DNA of 42,410 nucleotides, taken from IMG/VR virus record IMGVR_UViG_3300025108_000116, positions 1 through 42,410 of that record; one strand, 5' to 3'. The notes beneath the pieces are model-generated. The model had not been told where the DNA came from. It did no database searches and saw only the letters and a list, made by a program, of their open reading frames with translations. Source of the stretch: a virus. The position numbers and the translations under genes were made by a program. Shown one piece after another: positions 1 through 6,545 of this stretch (positions are counted from its first letter, which is position 1; the number at the start of each line of letters is the position of its first letter).

Positions 1-423
1 AGATGCAGTCTTTCCAAATTTGAAAGTTTTTGCATCCAGCCCGAACCTTTGCAGATTGTGGGTATCCATACAGCCCACTTCACCGATACATAATTGCATT
101 ATGAAGCCAGCCTTTGCCAGTCCTATCCCATCCATTCGGGATAATTCAACAAGACAATCAACAAGCTTTACCTTGCCAAGCTTGGTATCTTTCAGGATAC
201 GGTATATCTGTTTTTTGTTTTGTTGGACATAGTCCCATGTTTGTTCCTTCATTCCCCAGCAATATGGGGAAGCTTTCCCCTTGTTTAGGATATCCCGGTA
301 TTCATCAAATACCCTTGGCGTTTGAGTTTGTATTGTTGCAGATACCAGCAAGCATACCTTGGCGGTATTGTCTACTGAACGCATTGCCCATTTTGAGATT
401 TTGGTTTGGTGTTTTTTGAACAT
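1..423 (-). CDS. Helix-hairpin-helix (HhH-GPD-like) glycosylase/nuclease-like protein, cut by window edge
   Basis: The minus strand is open from an ATG at 423 to base 1 without a stop, giving the first 141 residues; the C-terminus lies outside the window. Residues 98-107 (DGIGLAKAGF) followed by 119-129 (MDTHNLQRFGL) resemble the HhH hairpin plus the Asp-Thr-His segment of endonuclease III/MutY-type enzymes, where the Asp is catalytic. The position of the endonuclease III lyase lysine appears to be Ala103, so a bifunctional lyase is unlikely. No iron-sulphur cluster loop can be judged in the visible part. A purine-rich AGAAAGGG lies upstream of the start. The hairpin cassette at 446-519 separates it from the neighbouring minus-strand gene. 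Functions in base excision, host DNA attack or DNA modification are all possible; the HhH assignment is inference from motif spacing. Confidence 0.6.
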   Translation of the reverse strand, partial: MFKKHQTKISKWAMRSVDNTAKVCLLVSATIQTQTPRVFDEYRDILNKGKASPYCWGMKEQTWDYVQQNKKQIYRILKDTKLGKVKLVDCLVELSRMDGIGLAKAGFIMQLCIGEVGCMDTHNLQRFGLDAKTFKFGKTAS

Positions 424-445
424 GATTGATTGACCCTTTCTGGTC

Positions 446-519
446 GGTTGGTTTTAGGCGTTTATAAGAATAATATAATATACCCCTAAAGGGGTATATA
501 TTATTCTAATATTTCAGCG
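446..519 (-). repeat. Hairpin cassette, copy A
   Basis: A block running from GGTTGGT (446-452) through GGCG, TTATAAG, an A/T-rich hairpin (467-507, core CCCC-TAAA-GGGG) and CTAATATT to CAGCG (519). It has the same order of elements as copy B at 715-790. It sits between two minus-strand genes; its right end contains the stop codon of the 60-residue gene. It could act as terminator, promoter region or RNA-processing site. Confidence 0.7.
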
Positions 520-696
520 CATGTCAGCACTCAAATCGAATTGGATTTGAACGTCTGAAATGCTGGAAAATCCCCATTCGTCTGGATAGACTGAACCAGT
601 TTTTTCCAGATGGTTTCTGATTTGCTCAGAAATAATCATTTGCGCTTGCAAATCCAAATCGGATAATGCGAGAACTCTTGTTGATTTTTGCGTCAT
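514..696 (-). CDS. Small conserved-looking hypothetical protein (60 aa)
   Basis: Unrecognised protein. The start is placed at the ATG at 696, because GAGGTG lies seven bases upstream on the minus strand; an upstream in-frame GTG at 705 would overlap that ribosome-binding site. Residues 13-35 are likely helical, and the rest is mixed with an acidic Pro-Asp-Glu-Trp segment. No membrane span, signal peptide or cysteine is seen. It lies between the two hairpin cassettes, in the same direction as the partial HhH gene, and its stop codon is inside cassette A. It looks like a typical small early phage protein; no function is proposed. Confidence 0.6.
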   Translation of the reverse strand: MTQKSTRVLALSDLDLQAQMIISEQIRNHLEKTGSVYPDEWGFSSISDVQIQFDLSADMR

Positions 697-714
697 GGTT
701 TGCACCTCATGGCT

Positions 715-790
715 GGTTGGTCGATTTGGGGCGTTATAAGTATATAATACCCTTTACTTCGTAAAGGGTTTATATACTAATATTCCAGCG
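715..790 (-). repeat. Hairpin cassette, copy B
   Basis: Second copy of the element at 446-519: GGTTGGT (715-721), GGCGTTATAAG, a hairpin at 740-777, then CTAATATT and CAGCG (790). The hairpin has a perfect CCCTTTAC/GTAAAGGG stem with a TTC loop and an outer arm pairing GTATATAA with TTATATAC. It lies immediately upstream of the 60-residue minus-strand gene, so it may hold the promoter or leader for that gene. Confidence 0.7.
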
Positions 791-801
791 ATTTTGGGTA
801 G

Positions 802-890
802 TTTGTTCTGGGTTTGTTCTGGATGAAAAATTCATCTTTGTTCCTCGTTTGTTCTCATCAAAGTTCTTGGTTTGTTCTCTTCATTTGTTC
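802..890. repeat. Iteron-like array of TTTGTTC
   Basis: Perfect TTTGTTC heptamers start at 802, 813, 837, 848, 871 and 884, with a decayed AAGTTC copy at 861. The steps are 11, 24, 11, 23 and 13 bases, close to one or two helical turns, so all sites fall roughly on one face of the DNA. Extended consensus is GTTTGTTCTSG. Reading frames through it are broken, so it is not coding. It resembles replication iterons or a multi-site operator. Confidence 0.65.
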
Positions 891-995
891 TGGTAATGAT
901 GAAACAAAAGACAAGGGGAAATTGTAATAAAATTAGGGGAAAGCTTGATAATATCTAATGAATACAACCTATTGATGTAAAGACATGGGAAGGGG

Positions 996-1017
996 GGTGT
1001 GGTATTAATGCAACACT
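996..1017. repeat. 22-base dyad element, copy 1
   Basis: GGTGTGG followed by an A/T-rich centre and GCAACACT. It differs from the copy at 1473 at three positions. The outer GTGT and ACAC arms form an interrupted inverted repeat, as expected of a dimeric DNA-binding protein site. Confidence 0.55.
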
Positions 1018-1072
1018 ATACACATCTTCTGCCTAAGAATTGTGCAAAAACTCAGCAATCCTGCTAGATTTT

Positions 1073-1094
1073 GGTGTGACATTTTTGCAACACT
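1073..1094. repeat. 22-base dyad element, copy 2
   Basis: Identical to the copy at 1473-1494 except for one base (GGTGTGA versus GGTGTGG at the seventh position). It starts exactly 400 bases before it. A TTGTGCAA octamer follows at 1103. Confidence 0.65.
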
Positions 1095-1288
1095 ACTTAT
1101 GGTTGTGCAATCTTTGGTATAAAAAGGATGTTATGCCTAATTTTTGTGCAATCCTAGCAAGTATACATAGAACCCCCACCCAAAAACTGTCTGTCTATTT
1201 ATATATATAATATACCCCTGCCATATATTTTCAAAAATTAAAGGGTCTTTCATAGTAGGCCGGGGGCTAATTAGTATATATAAAATAT

Positions 1289-1317
1289 TTGACAAAAGAA
1301 GTATAATAATATATAAT
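1289..1317 (+). promoter_or_regulatory. Consensus sigma-70 promoter for the late operon
   Basis: TTGACA at 1289-1294 and TATAAT at 1312-1317 are both perfect and separated by exactly 17 bases. It faces the first plus-strand gene at 1515, predicting a transcript start near 1324 and a ~190-base leader. A second TATAAT at 1302-1307 is too close to the -35 box to be used with it. Host RNA polymerase recognition is implied. Confidence 0.8.
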
Positions 1318-1383
1318 ATAGTTAAATTAGATTATGAATATAATAGTAAATGAATAGTATTGGTAGGTGTGTCGGGATGTCTT

Positions 1384-1467
1384 CGGGGGTATATATTTAC
1401 CCCGGTGGGTCTAAATAGAAAATAACATATCTTTACAGATTTCGCAATAGGGGTATTTTATTTTTTT
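1384..1467 (+). promoter_or_regulatory. Structured leader with alternative GGGGTA/TACCCC pairing
   Basis: TACCCC at 1398-1403 can pair with GGGGTA at 1386-1391 in a tight hairpin, or with a second GGGGTA at 1450-1455 that is directly followed by a T-rich run (1456-1467). This is the geometry of an attenuator, but the second stem is only six pairs with a long loop, so the terminator form would be weak. Confidence 0.35.
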
Positions 1468-1472
1468 AATAA

Positions 1473-1494
1473 GGTGTGGCATTTTTGCAACACT
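1473..1494. repeat. 22-base dyad element, copy 3
   Basis: GGTGTGGC, five T after an A, then GCAACACT. The inverted arms GTGTGGC and GCAACAC match at six of seven positions. It lies just before the ribosome-binding site of the first late gene, so a bound protein could block the operon; the same element in the mRNA could also act. Confidence 0.6.
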
Positions 1495-1514
1495 TATATG
1501 GAAGGAAAATTAAA

Positions 1515-1727
1515 ATGTTTAAAGCAATGATTGTTGCCTGTGTAATAGGCAGTCCAGATAACTGTATGGAAGTATCGGATACATACGGTCCGTATAGAAG
1601 ACAAGAAGAGTGTCTAGCTAGAGTAGGGAAAATGCAGCATGATTTAAAAGGAATATGGAAAGAATATAATATGCCTTTTGAAATAAAGCAAATTGGTTGT
1701 CTCTCTGTAGATGGAGAGCTTACTTAA
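1515..1727 (+). CDS. Small cysteine-containing protein with hydrophobic N-terminus (70 aa)
   Basis: The start is the ATG at 1515 with GGAAGG ending eight bases before it; an in-frame GTG at 1476 has no such signal and lies within a repeat. The protein opens with a short hydrophobic stretch (residues 3-11) and has four cysteines at positions 9, 17, 33 and 62, a pattern suggesting one or two disulphides outside the cytoplasm. The motif YGPYRRQEEC around residues 24-33 recalls small proteins seen near terminase genes in other marine phages (recalled, not searched). It is the first gene of the late operon, and its stop abuts the terminase start. Function unknown. Confidence 0.6.
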   Translation: MFKAMIVACVIGSPDNCMEVSDTYGPYRRQEECLARVGKMQHDLKGIWKEYNMPFEIKQIGCLSVDGELT

Positions 1728-3293
1728 ATGTTAGATTTAGAAGTAGATGAAAATAGAACACCAGAAGAAATACACAATGTAACTCTATTTCTGGACCTAA
1801 GAGAAAAGATGCATCACTATGCAAACATAAAGGCAAAGGATGACTTCCTTACCTTTGTAAAGATATTTGCTCCTACCATTGTTTCTGACTTTAAGATGGG
1901 AAGACACATAGAACTACTATGTGAAAAGCTACAGGGTGTGTTAGATGGTAGTACAAAAAGACTTATGGTATTCTTACCACCCCGTTCTTCTAAGTCAGTA
2001 ATATGTAGTAAACTATTTCCTGCGTGGTACATTGGTAACTTTGGTCACCATGAGATTATGTCTGTCTCACACAGTGACCAGCTTGCAAGTGACTTTGGTA
2101 GAACTGTACGAGACATTGTAAACACAGACAGGTTTCAAAAGATATTCCGTGGTGTGTCTCTTAGAAGTGATGTGAAGGCAGCAGGTAAATGGAAGACAAA
2201 TAAAAACGGGTCTTATTATGCAGCAGGTGTAAGAAGTCAGGTTGCGGGTCGAGGTGCTCACGTAGCATTACTAGATGATGTTATGTCTGAAGAAGACAGC
2301 TTCAGTGAAGCAGGTAGACGTTATATTAAGGAATGGTATCCTGCAGGTCTACGTACTCGTATTATGCCTAATGGTGCAATCATTATTATTAATACAAGAT
2401 ATCACTATGACGATTTGTGTGGTTGGCTGTTAAAGCAAGAACAGAACGCAGAAGAAACGCCAAACCCTTGGGAAGTAATTAGTATACCTGCGTGGCTTAA
2501 TGAAGAAGCAGCAGAGCTTCTTGACTTACCAGAAGGTTCTTCTTACTTTCCTGAATGGAAACCAGACGAGCTATTAAAGATAGATGAGATGGAGATTAGA
2601 AGTTCTAATGGTAGTAGATACTGGAACTCTTTATATATGCAAGACCCATCACCTGATGATGGTGGTATTATTAAAAAGAAATGGATAAGTTGGTGGGATG
2701 ATGATGAGCCTCCACCATGTGACTTTATAATACAGACATATGATACTGCTTTTAGTACTGCACGTACTGCTGACTATAGTGTAATACAAACATGGGGAAT
2801 ATTTAGGTCATATGAAGAAGATGAATATGGAACAGAACAAATAACTTCTAACTTAATACTATTAGGTAATATAAGAGGTAGATTTGAATATCCAGAACTA
2901 AGACGTAAAGCACAAGAAGTATATGCACAATATAAACCAGATGTATGTATAATAGAAAAGAAAGCTTCTGGTCAGTCTCTTATTCAAGACATGAGAAGAG
3001 CAGGTCTTCCTGTATTAGACTATCTTCCAGATAGAGATAAGGTTGCTCGTGTCTATGCTTCTACTCCTTTGATGGAAGCAGGTCGTGTATGGATACCAAA
3101 AGACAAAACATGGTCAGACGATTTGTTTGCTGAATGTATGTCTTTTCCTGCAGGTTCACACGATGATCAGGTAGATTGTATGACAATGGCAATTCATTAT
3201 ATGAAGGACAGTTGGAACTTAATACATCCAGAAGACCCGGAATGGGAAGATAGCCCAAGAACAAAAAGAAGGGTTGCATATTGGAGAACATAA
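1728..3293 (+). CDS. terL: Terminase large subunit (packaging ATPase/nuclease)
   Basis: Motor protein that cuts concatemeric DNA and drives it into the prohead through the portal. The ATPase half shows a P-loop-like PPRSSKS at 84-90, a Walker B segment ALLDDV at 180-185 and the motif NTRYHYDDL at 222-230. The nuclease half has an RNase H-like acidic set: D339 in QTYDT, E410 in CIIEKKASG and D479/D480/D483 in HDDQVD. The 521-residue length is normal for the family. The P-loop lacks the usual glycine before the lysine (SSK instead of GK), a deviation worth noting. The start follows the preceding stop directly, with GGAG eleven bases upstream. The small subunit is not adjacent but lies at 36658-37170 on the other strand. 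Confidence 0.95.
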   Translation: MLDLEVDENRTPEEIHNVTLFLDLREKMHHYANIKAKDDFLTFVKIFAPTIVSDFKMGRHIELLCEKLQGVLDGSTKRLMVFLPPRSSKSVICSKLFPAWYIGNFGHHEIMSVSHSDQLASDFGRTVRDIVNTDRFQKIFRGVSLRSDVKAAGKWKTNKNGSYYAAGVRSQVAGRGAHVALLDDVMSEEDSFSEAGRRYIKEWYPAGLRTRIMPNGAIIIINTRYHYDDLCGWLLKQEQNAEETPNPWEVISIPAWLNEEAAELLDLPEGSSYFPEWKPDELLKIDEMEIRSSNGSRYWNSLYMQDPSPDDGGIIKKKWISWWDDDEPPPCDFIIQTYDTAFSTARTADYSVIQTWGIFRSYEEDEYGTEQITSNLILLGNIRGRFEYPELRRKAQEVYAQYKPDVCIIEKKASGQSLIQDMRRAGLPVLDYLPDRDKVARVYASTPLMEAGRVWIPKDKTWSDDLFAECMSFPAGSHDDQVDCMTMAIHYMKDSWNLIHPEDPEWEDSPRTKRRVAYWRT

Positions 3294-3337
3294 GTATATA
3301 ATAACAATTAACTGGACTCAATTAAGAAGGAAGTAAA

Positions 3338-5836
3338 ATGGCTATTGAAAAAAATCCTAATGACCCTATTGGTAAAGAAAATGTTATTCAATTAAATATT
3401 GAACAAAACGAAGAAGATTTTCCAAATGTAAATTTTGAAGTAGATTCAGAAACAGGCGAACTAGAAGTAGAGTTTATGCCAGAAATGGATTTACAAGATA
3501 TAGACAATATTGTAGATTTTAATATTGAAGACGAATTTTATTCTAACCTTGCCGAGCAAATAGAAGAAGACGAACTTATTAGTATCGGTGAAGAAGTTTA
3601 CGAAAAATACGAAGCAGATAAAGAGTCACGGGCAGAATGGGAATCCATGTTTGAACGAGGCTTTGACCTGCTTGGTTTGAAACTGGAAGAAACTACAGAA
3701 CCTTTTGAAGGTGCAGCAACTGCTGTACATCCACTACTCATAGAGTCTGCGGTTAAATTCCAGAGCCGTGCATCCCAAGAACTATTTCCTTCCAGTGGCC
3801 CAGTTAAAGCTCAAGTTCTTGGTGATGTATCGGTTGAAAAACAACAACAAGCAAATCGTGTTCAAAACTTTATGAACTATCAGTTGACTGATAAGATGCC
3901 AGAATACTTCGATGAGTTTGAGCGTATGTTGTTTCATTTACCATTAATTGGTAGTTCATTTAAAAAGATTTATTATGATGGTTCAGTAGAGCGTCCTGTT
4001 AGTGAGTTTGTTCCTATTGACCAGTTCTATGTATCTTACTATGCCACAGACCTAAGACGGGCTGATAGGTATACTCATGTTCTATATCGCAGCCCTCGTG
4101 AGATTGCAAACGCAATGTACTCAGGTATGTATGCAGAAGTAGAACTACCTGATGCATATATCCCAGAACAATCAGACCTAACACAAAAAATGGACACAGT
4201 ACTTGGTTTGTCTCCTTCTTCCGATACAGATATGCAGTATGTTCTTCTTGAACAGCACTGTTATCTTGATATTGAAGGTCATGGTTATGAATGTCCTTAC
4301 ATTGTAACTATTGAAGAAACAACACGTAAAGTACTGTCTATTCGTAGAAACTGGAATGAAGAAGATAAAAATAAAGAAAAGAAAATGTTCTTTACTCATT
4401 ATCGTTTTGTTCCGGGATTTGGTTTCTATGGTCTTGGTCTTATTCACTTCCTTGGTAACCTTACAATGTCTGCCACTGCAGCTATGCGTAACCTTATTGA
4501 TGCAGGACAGTTTGCTAACTTGCCCGGTGGCTTTAAAGCAAAAGGTGTTCGCATTGTAGGAGACAATGACCCTATTGCTCCGGGTGAGTTTAAAGAAGTA
4601 GAAGCAACAGGTATGGACTTGTCTCGTTCAATTGTACCTTTGCCTTATAAAGAACCATCAGGCACATTATTCCAAATGCTTCAGTTTGTCTCAGGAGCAG
4701 GTCAAAAGTTTGCTGATACTACAGAGCAAGTTATTACAGAAGGTTCTAACTATGGTCCTGTAGGTACAACTATGGCATTGCTTGAGGCTTCTAGTAAGTT
4801 CTTTAGTGCAATTCATAAACGATTACATAAATCACAACGGGATGAGTTTAAAATTCTTGCACGTATTAACTATGAAAGTTTACCTGCTAAATATCCTTAT
4901 GATGTTCCCGGTGTAAGTGAAACAATTTTTAAACGTGACTTTGATGGTCGTGTTGATGTACTTCCTGTATCTGACCCTAATATTCCTTCGTCTGCCCACA
5001 GGTTGATGATGGCACAGATGGTTATGCAGCAAGCACAGCAATCACCACCCGGTATGTTTAATATGGAAGAACTAAACCGCACACTTCTTAATGCGGCAAA
5101 CATTCCTAACTTAGACAGGATACTTCCACAAAAGCCAGAGGCACAAGCTCTTGACCCTGTAACAGACATTGAAGCAGCAACTAAAGGTCTTCCTATTAAA
5201 GCATTTGCAGGACAAAATCATGATGCACATATTCAAATTAAAACTATGTTTATGCAAGACCCTGCTAATGGTGCCAACCCAATTATGCAACGTGTAGTTC
5301 CTATTCTACAAGCTAACATACAAGAACACGTAGTAATGAAGTATGAAGAGCAGATTAATGGTTTAACACGTCAAATGATGGCACAAGCACCACAAGGTGA
5401 CCCTAATGCTCAGAACCCACAAGTTATTGAACAGGTAATGATGGCAGCTGCACAGCAAGTAATGCAAGCTAATCAAGCTGCAGCACAAAGAGGTCCATCA
5501 CCTGAACAAGCAATGGTTCAGATGGAAGCACAAAGACTTAGTATTGAACAAGAAAAGGTACAGGCACAACTTGCTAAAGAAGCAAGTGAAGGTGCTTTGA
5601 AGAACCGTGACCTTGACTTGAAAGAACAGAAGCTGGCACTTGACGCATATAAGATTGGTGCAGAGGGTACACTCAAGGCTGACGAGAAAGAAAAAGACAG
5701 AAATGCCAAAGCAGCTATTAAGGCAGTAGAACTTCTTGCAGATATGGTAAAGCATGAAGACAATCTTGAAAGCTCAGAAGCTGCTAAAGCAATTGATGTT
5801 ATTAGTAAAATGATTTCAGGCACAAAGAATAAATAA
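3338..5836 (+). CDS. Portal protein (P22-like, 832 aa)
   Basis: Dodecameric ring at the capsid vertex through which DNA enters and leaves. Identification rests on position right after TerL, on the conserved region with EPFEGAATAVHPLL and SRASQELFPSSG near residues 120-155, and on the long helical C-terminus. The N-terminus (1-90) is strongly acidic. Residues from about 670 are rich in Gln, Met and Ala, turning into a charged coiled coil to the end, which fits the barrel helix of long P22-type portals. A good AAGGAAG ribosome-binding site precedes the ATG. The 44-base gap before it carries an ATAACAATTAACT string also found before the gene at 9790. Its stop overlaps the next start by one base. 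Confidence 0.9.
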   Translation: MAIEKNPNDPIGKENVIQLNIEQNEEDFPNVNFEVDSETGELEVEFMPEMDLQDIDNIVDFNIEDEFYSNLAEQIEEDELISIGEEVYEKYEADKESRAEWESMFERGFDLLGLKLEETTEPFEGAATAVHPLLIESAVKFQSRASQELFPSSGPVKAQVLGDVSVEKQQQANRVQNFMNYQLTDKMPEYFDEFERMLFHLPLIGSSFKKIYYDGSVERPVSEFVPIDQFYVSYYATDLRRADRYTHVLYRSPREIANAMYSGMYAEVELPDAYIPEQSDLTQKMDTVLGLSPSSDTDMQYVLLEQHCYLDIEGHGYECPYIVTIEETTRKVLSIRRNWNEEDKNKEKKMFFTHYRFVPGFGFYGLGLIHFLGNLTMSATAAMRNLIDAGQFANLPGGFKAKGVRIVGDNDPIAPGEFKEVEATGMDLSRSIVPLPYKEPSGTLFQMLQFVSGAGQKFADTTEQVITEGSNYGPVGTTMALLEASSKFFSAIHKRLHKSQRDEFKILARINYESLPAKYPYDVPGVSETIFKRDFDGRVDVLPVSDPNIPSSAHRLMMAQMVMQQAQQSPPGMFNMEELNRTLLNAANIPNLDRILPQKPEAQALDPVTDIEAATKGLPIKAFAGQNHDAHIQIKTMFMQDPANGANPIMQRVVPILQANIQEHVVMKYEEQINGLTRQMMAQAPQGDPNAQNPQVIEQVMMAAAQQVMQANQAAAQRGPSPEQAMVQMEAQRLSIEQEKVQAQLAKEASEGALKNRDLDLKEQKLALDAYKIGAEGTLKADEKEKDRNAKAAIKAVELLADMVKHEDNLESSEAAKAIDVISKMISGTKNK

Positions 5837-6027
5837 TGCTTATAGAAGAAATAGATAAATTATTACATAGAGAAATTGAATTAGTAAAAAATTCGCTTGC
5901 ATCAGGAGCAGCTTCGGATTATCATACGTATATGAACTCTGTAGGTCGCATTTCAGGATTGGAGTGGGCCAGAGCAGAAGTTAAAAATATGGTAAACAAA
6001 GTAATGTATGAAGACGATGAGGAGTGA
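5836..6027 (+). CDS. Small helical head-region protein (63 aa)
   Basis: Translationally coupled to the portal gene through a TAATG overlap. The product is almost entirely helical and acidic at its end, with the central segment RISGLEWARAEVKNM. Its placement between portal and GroES genes suggests a head assembly helper or minor head protein, but the function is not recognised. No membrane span and no cysteine are present. Confidence 0.75.
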   Translation: MLIEEIDKLLHREIELVKNSLASGAASDYHTYMNSVGRISGLEWARAEVKNMVNKVMYEDDEE

Positions 6028-6029
6028 TT

Positions 6030-6446
6030 ATGAGAGCAGTGGCAATGGAAAAATCTATTCTTAATGATGCATGGAATACTAATGAAGAAATGCCAGACCC
6101 AGAAGTACTACCAGTAGTTCCGGGCTATCATCTTCTTATACGGCCTGTTTCTGTTAAACAAGAAACAAAAGGTGGTATTATACTTCCAGATTCTACAAAA
6201 GAAGATATTGCATATCTTACAACTGTGGGTAAAGTTCTCGCAATAGGTAAAGATGCTTATAAAGATACAACAAGATATCCTAATGGTGCTTGGTGTAAAG
6301 AAGGTGACTATGTATGTTATGGTAAACATTCTGGTCAAAAGTTTTTCTACAAAGGTATCAAGTTACTATTACTTCTTGATGACCAGATTTCAATGATTGT
6401 AGAAGACCCTAAAGAATTAGACCCTACCTTTAATTTATCTAATTAA
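6030..6446 (+). CDS. GroES-like co-chaperonin (138 aa)
   Basis: Predicted to cap the host GroEL ring in place of host GroES, helping fold phage proteins, most probably the capsid protein, as T4 gp31 does. The fold is readable: a beta-strand VVPGYHLLIRPV (29-40), a mobile-loop equivalent with KGGIILPDS (47-55), VGKVLAIG (66-73), and KEGDYVCYGKHSG (90-102) corresponding to the GDIV segment of GroES, ending in an ISMIVED strand. It is longer than GroES (~97 residues) by an N-terminal extension of about 25 residues and a short tail. The ATG at 6030 is chosen because GAGGAG sits just upstream; an in-frame GTG at 6024 would overlap the ribosome-binding site. It lies in the head gene cluster between portal and scaffold. 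Confidence 0.85.
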   Translation: MRAVAMEKSILNDAWNTNEEMPDPEVLPVVPGYHLLIRPVSVKQETKGGIILPDSTKEDIAYLTTVGKVLAIGKDAYKDTTRYPNGAWCKEGDYVCYGKHSGQKFFYKGIKLLLLLDDQISMIVEDPKELDPTFNLSN

Positions 6447-6468
6447 TTTAATATAAGGGTATTGTATA

Positions 6469-6493
6469 ATTATATTACTTGTTGTAATATAAT
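6469..6493. promoter_or_regulatory. Perfect A/T-rich hairpin between GroES and scaffold genes
   Basis: ATTATATTAC (6469-6478) is the exact reverse complement of GTAATATAAT (6484-6493) around a five-base loop. There is no G/C core or T-run, so it is a poor terminator; an operator, mRNA-processing site or internal promoter region (TATAAT at 6465-6470) are alternatives. Confidence 0.45.
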
Positions 6494-6545
6494 ATCAAAT
6501 GCGTAACTCGTCATAGTGTCGCAACTGACGTAAAAGGAGAAATAT

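Larger units (their letters stand above)
791..1514. other. Non-coding control region (candidate origin/operator region)
   Basis: About 720 bases with no convincing gene on either strand, lying between the leftward genes and the rightward late operon. It contains an array of TTTGTTC repeats, three 22-base dyads, three TTGTGCAA octamers (1040, 1103, 1144), a consensus promoter at 1289-1317 and a structured leader. Bases 1155-1290 are A/T-rich, and beyond short TATA runs nothing recognisable is seen there. Confidence 0.7.

Noticed and set aside
20-419. Plus-strand reading frames of 70 and 101 residues at 20-232 and 114-419
   Set aside because: They lie antisense to a minus-strand frame open from 423 to the window edge that has recognisable HhH-like motifs and a ribosome-binding site; the plus frames have neither.
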